This document shows positions 14,200-23,275 of a stretch of 25,531 nt of DNA, piece by piece (the stretch's first letter is position 1; every line of letters begins with the position of its first letter). A model generated the notes under the pieces. That model saw nothing but the letters and a program-made list of their open reading frames with translations, was not told the DNA's origin and ran no database searches. The DNA comes from Verrucomicrobiota bacterium (GTDB lineage Bacteria; Verrucomicrobiota; Verrucomicrobiia; Opitutales; Opitutaceae). The stretch lies in the NCBI GenBank assembly GCA_023391285.1, contig JAEWBF010000095.1:1-25531 (forward strand), given 5' to 3'. The translations under genes and the position numbers were made by a program.

Positions 14200-16662
14200 A
14201 TGAGCACCACCCTTCTCCCGACCCAAAACTCAAAACCCCAAACCCAAGACCGGCGACGCACCGCGCCCGCCTGCCGCCACTGCGGCGCCCCGCTCCTCGA
14301 CACCCGCATGCAAGAATCCGGCTTCTGCTGCGCCGGCTGCTCCTACGTCTTCCGCCTCGTCCACGAACACGGCCTCGCAAGCTACTACAACATCAAGGAC
14401 GACGTCACCGCGCCCGCCGATTCCGTCGTCTTCCAACCCCGCGATTTCACCTGGCTCGAAACCGCGCAACGATCCGCCGAGCAATCCGCCTCCGCCATCC
14501 CCGAACTCCCCCTCTCCATCCAAGGCATCTCCTGCGCCGGCTGCGTCTGGCTGATCGAACGTCTCTTCCAACAACAACCCGGCGCGCGCGACGTCGAGGT
14601 CAACGCCACCCTCGGCCAGCTCCGCCTCCGCTGGATCCCCGGCGAATTCTCCGCCGCCGACTTCGCCCGCAAGCTCCAGGCCTTCGGCTATCTCCTCGGC
14701 CCTCCGGGCGACACCCAGGCCGTCCCCGAATCACGCGGCCTCGTGAAACGCATCGGCCTCTGCGCCGCGTTCGCGATGAACATCATGCTGTTCGCCTTCC
14801 CCGGCTACTTCGGCATGTCACCGGATTTCGAATACGCGCGGCTCTTCGATCTCCTCGCCCTCGCTTTCGGCACGCTCAGCTTTCTCGTCGGCGGCACCTA
14901 CTTCATCGGCCGCGCGTTCCGCGCGCTCCGCGAAGGCGCCATGCACATCGATCTTCCGATCGCCATCGGCATCCTCGGCGCCTACCTCGGCTCGCTCTAC
15001 GGCTGGTTCGCCGGCGAACACGACTTCGTCTACTTCGACTTCGTCGGGACGTTCATCCTCCTCATGCTCGTCGGCCGCTGGGCTCAGACCGCCGCGGTCG
15101 AACGCAACCAGCGCCGCCTCCTCGCCCAGCAACCCAAACCCCAGCGTCTCCGCCTCGTCTCCGGCGCCGACACCGCTCCCGAACAACTCATCACCGGCCA
15201 GTCCTACTTCGCCGCCTCCGGCCAGACCGTCCCCGTCGAGTCGCGCCTCGACTCCGACACCGCCGACTTCTCCCTCGCCTCGATCAACGGCGAAGCCGAA
15301 CCCCGCGCGTATCGCCGCGGCCAGCGCATTCCCGCTGGCGCCGTCAACCTCGCCCGCACCGACGCCCAACTCACCGCCCTCCAACCCTGGTCCGAATCCC
15401 TCCTCGCCCAACTCCTCTCCCAATCCGAAAGTAGCGGCGAACGCCAGCGAGGCGACTCCGCCCATCCCCTCCTCGAACGCATCGTCCGGGGCTACCTCAT
15501 CGGCATCGTCGCCGTCGCCGTCCTCTCCGGTTTCGCGTGGTGGTTCTCCACGCACGACGCTCTTCGCACGTGGTCCGTCGTCACCGCCGTCCTCGTCGTC
15601 TCCTGCCCCTGCGCCATCGGCCTCGCCTTCCCGCTCGCCGAAGAGATCGCCACCATCGCCCTCCGCCGTCGCGGCGTCTTCATCCGCAACGCCGCCCTCT
15701 GGCCCAAACTCACACGCGTCCGCCATCTCGTCTTCGACAAAACCGGCACGCTCACGCTCGAAACTCCCGTCCTTCAAAACCCCGACGCCCTCGGCGCGCT
15801 TTCACCCGAAGCGCGTGCCGCCCTCCTCCATCTCGTCCAAGACACCCCGCACCCCGTCAGCCAGTGCCTCTTCGAATCCCTCCTTTCTCTCCCCAACACC
15901 ACCACTCACCCATTATCTGACAACGCCCCACCGCCCTCCGTGCACGAAGTCACCGGCCAAGGCGTCCATTTCACCTCTCCCGACGGCCTCAGTTGGTCTC
16001 TTGGCCGCCCCGGCTGGCGCCCCGCGTCCTCAACCGATCGTCATCCATCAATCGACATCCCCGCCGATGCCACCGGCACCGAATTCGTCTGCGACGGCCG
16101 CATCCTCGCCCGTTTCCACTTTTCGGATACAGCCCGACCCGACGCCCGCCACGAAATTGCCGCGCTCCGCTCCCTCGGCTTCTCCACGCACATCCTGAGC
16201 GGCGACCGCACATCGAAGGTCACCGCCCTCGCTACCGAGCTCGGCCTCCCCGCCGACCACGCGCATGGCGAACTCACCCCCGCCGAAAAATCCGCCTGGT
16301 TCGAACGCCACGATCGCCGCGACACCCTCATGCTCGGCGACGGCGCCAACGACTCGCTCGCCTTCGACCGCGCCTGGTGCCGCGGCACGCCCGTCATTCA
16401 TCGCGGCGTCCTCGAGCGCAAAGCCGACTTCTACTACCTCGGCCGCGGCATCGGCGGGCTCCGTTCGCTCTTCGGCGTCAACCACCTCCGGCGCCGCACG
16501 CAAATCACCGTGCTCGTCTTCTCCGTGGCCTACAACGCCCTCGCTGTCGGCCTCGCCGTCGCCGGCCACATGAACCCGATCGTCGCCGCCGTCCTCATGC
16601 CGATTAATTCGCTGATCACCCTGGCGCTCGTGACCGGCGGCATGCGCCCCGCCTTTCGCTGA
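14200..16662 (+). CDS. ccoI: Copper-transporting P1B ATPase CcoI (FixI)
   Basis: This 820-residue ATPase exports copper for the cbb3 oxidase. In order: a zinc-ribbon-like N-terminus (Cys25-x2-Cys28, Cys43-Cys44-x2-Cys47), a heavy-metal-associated domain with GISCAGC (Cys112, Cys115), membrane helices from about 183, an actuator loop SINGEAEP (Glu365) in place of the common TGES, the transport motif SCPCAIG (Cys469, Cys471), the phosphorylation site DKTGTLT (Asp513), the HP motif (His551-Pro552) and GDGAND (712-717). The ATG is 3 bp after the upstream stop. Codons 9-17 are a 7-bp repeat tract (14224-14251), so the first twenty residues are probably not functional. The family role, copper delivery to the periplasmic side for CuB insertion, is established. 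Confidence 0.95.
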   Translation: MSTTLLPTQNSKPQTQDRRRTAPACRHCGAPLLDTRMQESGFCCAGCSYVFRLVHEHGLASYYNIKDDVTAPADSVVFQPRDFTWLETAQRSAEQSASAIPELPLSIQGISCAGCVWLIERLFQQQPGARDVEVNATLGQLRLRWIPGEFSAADFARKLQAFGYLLGPPGDTQAVPESRGLVKRIGLCAAFAMNIMLFAFPGYFGMSPDFEYARLFDLLALAFGTLSFLVGGTYFIGRAFRALREGAMHIDLPIAIGILGAYLGSLYGWFAGEHDFVYFDFVGTFILLMLVGRWAQTAAVERNQRRLLAQQPKPQRLRLVSGADTAPEQLITGQSYFAASGQTVPVESRLDSDTADFSLASINGEAEPRAYRRGQRIPAGAVNLARTDAQLTALQPWSESLLAQLLSQSESSGERQRGDSAHPLLERIVRGYLIGIVAVAVLSGFAWWFSTHDALRTWSVVTAVLVVSCPCAIGLAFPLAEEIATIALRRRGVFIRNAALWPKLTRVRHLVFDKTGTLTLETPVLQNPDALGALSPEARAALLHLVQDTPHPVSQCLFESLLSLPNTTTHPLSDNAPPPSVHEVTGQGVHFTSPDGLSWSLGRPGWRPASSTDRHPSIDIPADATGTEFVCDGRILARFHFSDTARPDARHEIAALRSLGFSTHILSGDRTSKVTALATELGLPADHAHGELTPAEKSAWFERHDRRDTLMLGDGANDSLAFDRAWCRGTPVIHRGVLERKADFYYLGRGIGGLRSLFGVNHLRRRTQITVLVFSVAYNALAVGLAVAGHMNPIVAAVLMPINSLITLALVTGGMRPAFR
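14224..14251 (+). repeat. Heptamer repeat inside the 5' end of ccoI (CAAAACC type)
   Basis: Four 7-bp units (CAAAACT, CAAAACC, CCAAACC, CAAGACC) in register encode residues 9-17 of CcoI. The nearly identical tract at 20052 is intergenic. Confidence 0.8.
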
Positions 16663-16787
16663 CCGCACGCCAGCCACGCAGTCGCGTTGCAAGTCCCAAT
16701 CCTTGGGTCGGCATCCGTCCGGCCGGGATACGGGGCATGATATTGAAACTTGTCAGCCCCGCCGCGCCCCCAAAACCTTCCCGTCCC

Positions 16788-17975
16788 ATGATTATCAAGC
16801 CCCGCGTTCGCGGTTTCGTCTGCGTCACGTCCCATCCCACCGGCTGCGCCGCCCACGTGCAGGAGTGGATCGACTACGTGAAGTCGAAAGGCGCGATCAA
16901 GGATGGCCCGAAAAAAGTTCTCGTGCTCGGTGCCTCGACGGGCTTCGGCCTCGCGTCCCGCATCACCGCCGCTTTCGGCACGGGTGCCGCGACCATCGGC
17001 GTATTCTTCGAACGCCCTTCCGAAGAAGGCCGCCCCGCCACCCCCGGCTGGTATAACACCATCGGCTTCACCAACGCCGCTCGCGCCGCGGGCCTCTACG
17101 CCAAAAACATCAACGGCGACGCCTTTTCCGACGAGATCAAGAAGCAAACCCTCGATCTCATCCGCGCCGACCTCGGCCAGATCGACCTCGTCGTCTATTC
17201 TCTCGCCTCCCCGCGCCGCGTTCATCCGAAAACCGGCGCCGTTCACAAATCCGTCCTGAAGCCGGTCGGCGCGCCCTACACCAACAAGACCGTCGATACC
17301 GACAAAGGCATCGTCACCGACATCACGATCGAACCCGCTTCCGAAGCCGAAATCGCCGACACCGTCGCCGTCATGGGCGGCGAGGATTGGGAAATGTGGA
17401 TCCACGCTCTCCGCGACGCCAACCTCCTCGCCCCCGGCGCGCAAACGATCGCCTATTCCTACATCGGTCCCGAAGTCACCTGGCCCATCTACAAGAACGG
17501 CACCATCGGTCTCGCCAAAAACGATCTCGAACGCGCCGCCAAGTCTCTCGACACGCTGCTCAAATCCCACGGCGGCGGCCGCGCCTTCATCTCCGTCAAC
17601 AAGGCCCTCGTCACCCAGGCAAGCTCCGCGATCCCTGTCGTCCCGCTCTACATCTCGATCCTCTACAAGATCATGAAGGCGCACGGCACGCACGAGGGCT
17701 GCATCGAGCAGATCCAGCGCCTCTTCGCCACGCACATGTATAACGGCCACACGCCGCGCTTCGACGAAGCCGGCCGCGTCCGCATCGACGACCTGGAGAT
17801 GCGCCCGGAAGTCCAGGCCGCCGTCCGCGAGATCTGGCCCACGGTCACGACGGCCAATCTCGTCGAAAAAACCGACATCGCCGGCTACCGCAGCGAGTTC
17901 CTGAAACTCTTTGGCTTCGGCCTCCCCGGCATCGACTACGAAGCCGACGTCAACCCGCACGTCCCGATGCCGTAA
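16788..17975 (+). CDS. fabV: Trans-2-enoyl-ACP/CoA reductase FabV
   Basis: This 395-residue enzyme reduces the enoyl double bond in the last step of each fatty acid elongation cycle, using NADH. The N-terminus MIIKPRVRGFVCVTSHPTGC is characteristic. The nucleotide-binding turn GASTGFG (48-54) and the extended active-site motif Tyr235-x8-Lys244 in the TWPIYKNGTIGLAK region identify FabV and separate it from FabI. The length matches the family. The ATG at 16788 is preferred over an upstream ATG at 16737 because the family begins here. It follows ccoI after 125 bp and ends in a strong terminator, so it is probably a separate unit. FabV enzymes are typically insensitive to triclosan; here that is inference. 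Confidence 0.96.
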   Translation: MIIKPRVRGFVCVTSHPTGCAAHVQEWIDYVKSKGAIKDGPKKVLVLGASTGFGLASRITAAFGTGAATIGVFFERPSEEGRPATPGWYNTIGFTNAARAAGLYAKNINGDAFSDEIKKQTLDLIRADLGQIDLVVYSLASPRRVHPKTGAVHKSVLKPVGAPYTNKTVDTDKGIVTDITIEPASEAEIADTVAVMGGEDWEMWIHALRDANLLAPGAQTIAYSYIGPEVTWPIYKNGTIGLAKNDLERAAKSLDTLLKSHGGGRAFISVNKALVTQASSAIPVVPLYISILYKIMKAHGTHEGCIEQIQRLFATHMYNGHTPRFDEAGRVRIDDLEMRPEVQAAVREIWPTVTTANLVEKTDIAGYRSEFLKLFGFGLPGIDYEADVNPHVPMP

Positions 17976-17994
17976 GTTCCAGATACTTACCAAA

Positions 17995-18024
17995 ACAAGC
18001 CCGCCCTCCCCGGCGGGCTTTTTT
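17995..18024 (+). terminator. Intrinsic terminator after fabV
   Basis: A perfect 7-bp stem GCCCGCC/GGCGGGC (17999-18005 with 18012-18018) with a CTCCCC loop is followed by T6 and preceded by an A-rich stretch. It begins 20 bp after the fabV stop. It is the clearest rho-independent terminator in the window. Confidence 0.92.
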
Positions 18025-18090
18025 ATAACCCCAACAGTGCCGGGTCCCCGCCGCCCGTTCCCGCTTCCTCCGTGCCTTTGTGCCTCTGTC

Positions 18091-18165
18091 GTTCATCTGG
18101 TTCATCCGGATTGAGCTTTGGAGCATTGAAATTTCTCTGGAGCTTGGAGCTTGGTCCTTGGAGCT
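18091..18165 (+). repeat. Mixed quasi-tandem repeat (GTTCATCTG and TGGAGCT types)
   Basis: Two 9-bp units (GTTCATCTG, GTTCATCCG) at 18091-18108 are followed by four in-register 7-bp units at 18138-18165 (TGGAGCT, TGGAGCT, TGGTCCT, TGGAGCT). The tract ends 9 bp before the ATG of the GMC oxidoreductase. Confidence 0.75.
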
Positions 18166-18174
18166 TCCTTTTCC

Positions 18175-19935
<1,761 letters not shown>

Positions 19936-19952
19936 CCTCCTCGTTCTTCACC

Positions 19953-20025
19953 CGTGCTCGTGCTCGTAATCGTGATCGTGCTCGCCCTCTCTCCCGCCCA
20001 CCCGAACCCCATCACGATCAAGAAC
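19953..20025. repeat. Hexamer repeat with inverted partner, second copy
   Basis: Six 6-bp units (CGTGCT, CGTGCT, CGTAAT, CGTGAT, CGTGCT, CGCCCT) run from 19953 to 19988; the reverse-complement type ATCACGATCAAGAAC follows at 20011. The layout, direct array then inverted partner about 25 bp later, repeats that at 10717. Confidence 0.75.
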
Positions 20026-20051
20026 AAGAAACCGTCCTTCGCGCCCCAACC

Positions 20052-20079
20052 CAAAACTCAAAACCCAAAACCCTAAACC
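20052..20079 (+). repeat. Heptamer quasi-tandem repeat (CAAAACC type)
   Basis: Four 7-bp units (CAAAACT, CAAAACC, CAAAACC, CTAAACC) end 12 bp before the start codon of the small-subunit gene. Confidence 0.85.
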
Positions 20080-20091
20080 TTTTCTCCGGCC

Positions 20092-20637
20092 ATGACCCGC
20101 CGCGAAGCCCTCGCCCTCCTCGCCACCCTGACCACCGGCACGATCTTCGGCGCGAACCGCCTCCTCGCCGGCGTCGCCAACGCTCTCGATTCCTCGCGCC
20201 CGCTCTTCACCGCCGACGAACTTTCCCTCCTCAACGAAATCGGCGAAACGATCCTTCCCACCACCGACGACTCCGCCGGCGCCAAAGCCGCCGACGTCGC
20301 CACGTTCATGCACGAACTCGTCCGCGATTTCTACACCGCCGACGAACGCCGCACCTTCACCGACGGCCTCGCGCAACTCCAGTCCGACGCCCGCGCCGCC
20401 CACGCCGACCGCGACTTCACCGAACTCTCCGCCACCGAGCGCCACGCCTTCCTCCTCCGCTACGAGCCGCCGAACTCGACGCCCGATTTCTACCACATGC
20501 TGAAACAGCTCACCCTTTGGGGCTACTTCAGCTCCGAGATCGGCATGACCCAAGCCTACGCCCACGTCCCCGTCCCCGGCCGCTACGAAGCCTGCCTCAC
20601 CATCGACCCCGCCACCACCAAACCCTGGGCCGAATAG
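20092..20637 (+). CDS. Gluconate 2-dehydrogenase subunit 3-like protein
   Basis: This 181-residue protein starts MTRREALALLATLTTGTIFGA, a twin-arginine-like signal with the RR pair but without the usual FLK, followed by a hydrophobic stretch. The mature part, LFTADELSLLNEIGETILPTTDDSAGAKAADVATF, is the hallmark of the gluconate 2-dehydrogenase subunit 3 family. These small subunits pair with a GMC flavoprotein and are needed for its activity and Tat-dependent export. It lies 156 bp after the flavoprotein gene, with only repeats between, so they form one unit. The usual third subunit, a multi-haem cytochrome c, is not encoded here. Confidence 0.88.
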   Translation: MTRREALALLATLTTGTIFGANRLLAGVANALDSSRPLFTADELSLLNEIGETILPTTDDSAGAKAADVATFMHELVRDFYTADERRTFTDGLAQLQSDARAAHADRDFTELSATERHAFLLRYEPPNSTPDFYHMLKQLTLWGYFSSEIGMTQAYAHVPVPGRYEACLTIDPATTKPWAE

Positions 20638-20680
20638 TGATCCGAGAGCACCCAGTTCTTACTCAGAAGCCTCATCTTCA

Positions 20681-20710
20681 TTCGTGTCTATTCGTGTCCA
20701 TTCGTGGTTG
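20681..20710 (+). repeat. Decamer quasi-tandem repeat (TTCGTGTCCA type)
   Basis: Three exact-register 10-bp units (TTCGTGTCTA, TTCGTGTCCA, TTCGTGGTTG) end 10 bp before the dtd start codon. The final GTGGTT unit is shared with the arrays at 5251 and 25461. Confidence 0.85.
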
Positions 20711-20720
20711 AAATAAATCA

Positions 20721-21284
20721 ATGCGAGCCGTCATCCAACGCGTCTCCTCCGCCAGCGTCACCATCGACGGTGTCGCCACCGCGCAAATCTCCCGCGGCCT
20801 CCTGATCCTCCTCGGCATCCACCACGCGGATACAGAAGCCGACGCCGAGTGGCTCGCCTGGAAAACCGCCGCGCTCCGCATCTTCGAAGACGCCGCCGGC
20901 AAAATGAACCTCTCCGTCACCGAGGTAGGGCGCGTTGGCCCGCCCCGACTCGTCGGGGTCCCCAACGCGCCGTTTTCGGCCCCATCCGCTTCCGCCCCTT
21001 CTCTCAACTCTCAACCCTCAACTCTCAACTCCCCCTCCTCCCCCTCCGCCCTCGTCGTCTCCCAATTCACCCTCATCGCCTCCACCCGCAAAGGCACCCG
21101 CCCCTCCTTCAACGACGCCGCGAAACCCGACATCGCCATCCCGCTCTACGAATCCTTCAACCGCCGGCTCTCCGCTCTCCTCGGCCATCCCGTCGCCACC
21201 GGCACCTTCGGCGCGATGATGCAGGTCGCCCTCGTCAACGACGGCCCCGTCACGATCGTCCTCGACTCCCGCCAGCGCGACTAG
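20721..21284 (+). CDS. dtd: D-aminoacyl-tRNA deacylase with repeat-derived insertion
   Basis: This 187-residue protein is DTD, which removes D-amino acids mischarged on tRNA. The N-terminal half MRAVIQRVSSASVTIDG through KMNLSVTEVG (to residue 70) and the C-terminal half SALVVSQFTL (from 109) to the NDGPVT motif (173-178) match the family well; the SQFTL catalytic motif (114-118) and the GPVT cross-subunit element are intact. Normal DTD is about 145-150 residues. The extra 38 residues (71-108) are encoded by an inverted-repeat hairpin (20929-20971) and a 7-bp repeat tract (21001-21028), and the reading frame is kept. It lies in a surface turn just before the catalytic strand, so the enzyme may still work. 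The stop overlaps that of the convergent SecA-like gene. Confidence 0.93.
   Translation: MRAVIQRVSSASVTIDGVATAQISRGLLILLGIHHADTEADAEWLAWKTAALRIFEDAAGKMNLSVTEVGRVGPPRLVGVPNAPFSAPSASAPSLNSQPSTLNSPSSPSALVVSQFTLIASTRKGTRPSFNDAAKPDIAIPLYESFNRRLSALLGHPVATGTFGAMMQVALVNDGPVTIVLDSRQRD
20929..20971. repeat. Nested hairpin repeat inserted in dtd
   Basis: An outer 10-bp perfect stem GGCGCGTTGG/CCAACGCGCC (20929-20938 with 20962-20971) encloses an inner 7-bp perfect stem CCCCGAC/GTCGGGG (20943-20949 with 20952-20958) with a TC loop. This is a typical intergenic repeat layout but it lies in frame inside dtd. Confidence 0.75.
21001..21028 (+). repeat. Heptamer tract inside dtd (CTCTCAA type)
   Basis: Four 7-bp units in register (CTCTCAA, CTCTCAA, CCCTCAA, CTCTCAA) translate as a Ser/Leu/Asn/Pro-rich linker. 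The unit matches the intergenic tract before ccoQ (10797-10876). Confidence 0.8.
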
Positions 21285-23275
21285 ACTGCCACTATCTTCC
21301 CCGCTCGCGCGCTCCGCATCCGCCTCCCCGAATTGCCGCCGCCGAGGCTTAAGTTCTCGTCCAGCCACTGATCCTGGCGCAACACCGCCATCCGCCGCCT
21401 CGCATCCCATCGGCCCGCCCGCCACTGCGCGAACGCCAGACTCCACCGCAGGCACCAGCCGCCGCCGAGTTTCCTCCGTCCCCACTCTCGCCACCACATC
21501 GGCAAATGATGCCGTAAGATTTCATCCTCCCAACAGGCCAGCGGCTCCACCACCCCCGGCTGCCCCTGACGCCCCGCGCGTCCGTGCAACTGCCGATCCA
21601 CGCGCTTCGATCGATGACTCTCCGTTGCGATCACCCGCAGCCCGCCTTTCTCGAGCGCCGCGCTCGAGGGCACGATGTCCGTCCCGCGCCCCGCCATGTT
21701 CGTCGCAATTGTCACCTGCCCCGCCTGTCCCGCAGCCGCGACGACCTGCGCTTCGTTCTCGTTCCGCACCGCACTCAACAACGCAAACGACACTCCCGCC
21801 GCCCGCAGCTTCTCCGCCAACGCCTCACTCGCCGCCACCGTGCGGGTCCCGATCAACACCGGCTGCCCCTCCGCCTGCGCCTGCTTCGCCGCTTCCACGA
21901 CATAGTCCCATTTTCCCTCCTCGTCCGAGAAACCTCGCAGCGGCAACCGCCGCCGCTGCACCGGCCGGTGCGTCGGCACCGATAACACCGGCAACCGATA
22001 CAACCGCCAAAACTCCGCCGCCGCTTCCGCCGCCGTTCCCGTCATCCCCGCCAGCCGCGGCACCTGCCGAAAAAACCGCTGAAAACTCAAGCTCGCCACC
22101 GTCCCGCTCGGCGGCGTGATCGGCAGCCCTTCCTTCGCTTCCAACATCGTGTGCATTCCTTCCCCCAGTGTCCGCTCCGGCATCGGCCGCCCGGTCGCCT
22201 CGTCGATCAGCACCACCCGGTTCTCCCGGACGAAATAATGCCGGCCACGTTCATACGCGTGCAACGCCGTCAGCGCCTTCCCGATCCACTCCTCCCGCCA
22301 GCGCGGCACCGTCAACAACGGATGCCGCCCCGCCGTCGTCCGCGCCTCCGTCACGTGCGCCGCCACCCGCACCCGGCGGCTGTGCGACTCCACCTCGTAG
22401 TCCTCGCCCACCCGCAAGCCCCGCGCCTCCTCGATCGCTTGCTGACACAACTCTCCCAACAACCCGTTTTCGTTCGGCGCGCTGATGATCAACGGCGTCA
22501 CCGCGTCGTCCACCAACACCTGATCCGCCTCGTCCACGAACACCGTGTGTATCCGGTTCACCAACACCGCCGGCCCCCGCCCGCCCTGCCGCCGCACCCA
22601 CGGCCGCCAGCTCTCCGGTGAAATGCGTCCGCCCAGCTTCAATCGATCGCGCAAAAAATCGCCCACCAGTTCGCGGCTCGTCGTGTAAACCACCTGCGCC
22701 TCATGGCGTCTCCGCCGTTCGGATACATTGATCCCGCCCACCACCGCCGCGACGGTCACGCCGCACCGCGCGAAGAAAGCCCCGAGCGTCCGCGCATCCC
22801 GCTCCGCGAGATAATCGTTCGCGGTCAGCACGTGACACGCCCGCCCGGTCCACGCCGCCAGCACCGCCGCCATCGCCAGCGTCAGCGTCTTCCCTTCACC
22901 CGTCGCCATCTCGACCAACCAGCCGCGTTCCAGTCCCAGCGCCCCGATCACTTGCTCGCGATGCGGCGTCAGGCCCAGCTCCTGTCGCACCACCTCCGCG
23001 ACCACCGCGAGCGCTCCTCGCGCAACATCCTCATTTCTCGACCGCGCGCGCTGCCACACCCGTCGTCGCGCCACGATCTCCGCGTCGATTTCCTCCCGCG
23101 ATCGGCCGTCGTGATCCGCCATCAACGCCAGCACCCGGTCCGCCTCGCCGCCGAGATCCGTCCGCCGCGCCCGCCAGCGCACCCACGCGCCCACGAACCA
23201 CTCCAAGCCCGCCTCCAAGCCTCGCGGCACCGGTCGATTCTGGCGCAATCGCGGCAGACGCAGCTCACCGTCCAT
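21281..23275 (-). CDS. Reduced SecA-like translocase ATPase
   Basis: This 664-residue SecA homologue keeps the motor: Walker A MATGEGKT (123-130), VYTTSRELVGDFLRD (197-210), the DEAD box Asp248-Glu-Ala-Asp251 followed by VLVDDAVTPLIIS, MTGTA (411-415), TNMAGRGTDI (525-534) and GRAGRQGQPG (565-574). A preprotein cross-linking region (about 265-400) is present but modest. Only about 80 residues follow the second motor domain, against roughly 280 in housekeeping SecA, so most of the helical scaffold, wing and the zinc-binding tail are missing. It is therefore an accessory, not the housekeeping, SecA. The ATG at 23275 lies inside the end of the M50-HlyD gene (11-bp overlap), so the two are coupled. 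A role in exporting or processing a partner-specific substrate is inference. Confidence 0.9.
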   Translation of the reverse strand: MDGELRLPRLRQNRPVPRGLEAGLEWFVGAWVRWRARRTDLGGEADRVLALMADHDGRSREEIDAEIVARRRVWQRARSRNEDVARGALAVVAEVVRQELGLTPHREQVIGALGLERGWLVEMATGEGKTLTLAMAAVLAAWTGRACHVLTANDYLAERDARTLGAFFARCGVTVAAVVGGINVSERRRRHEAQVVYTTSRELVGDFLRDRLKLGGRISPESWRPWVRRQGGRGPAVLVNRIHTVFVDEADQVLVDDAVTPLIISAPNENGLLGELCQQAIEEARGLRVGEDYEVESHSRRVRVAAHVTEARTTAGRHPLLTVPRWREEWIGKALTALHAYERGRHYFVRENRVVLIDEATGRPMPERTLGEGMHTMLEAKEGLPITPPSGTVASLSFQRFFRQVPRLAGMTGTAAEAAAEFWRLYRLPVLSVPTHRPVQRRRLPLRGFSDEEGKWDYVVEAAKQAQAEGQPVLIGTRTVAASEALAEKLRAAGVSFALLSAVRNENEAQVVAAAGQAGQVTIATNMAGRGTDIVPSSAALEKGGLRVIATESHRSKRVDRQLHGRAGRQGQPGVVEPLACWEDEILRHHLPMWWREWGRRKLGGGWCLRWSLAFAQWRAGRWDARRRMAVLRQDQWLDENLSLGGGNSGRRMRSARAGKIVAV

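Noticed and set aside
16691..16705. CCCAA-TCC-TTGGG palindrome between ccoI and fabV.
   Set aside because: Short stem, no T-run and no second copy; chance cannot be excluded.
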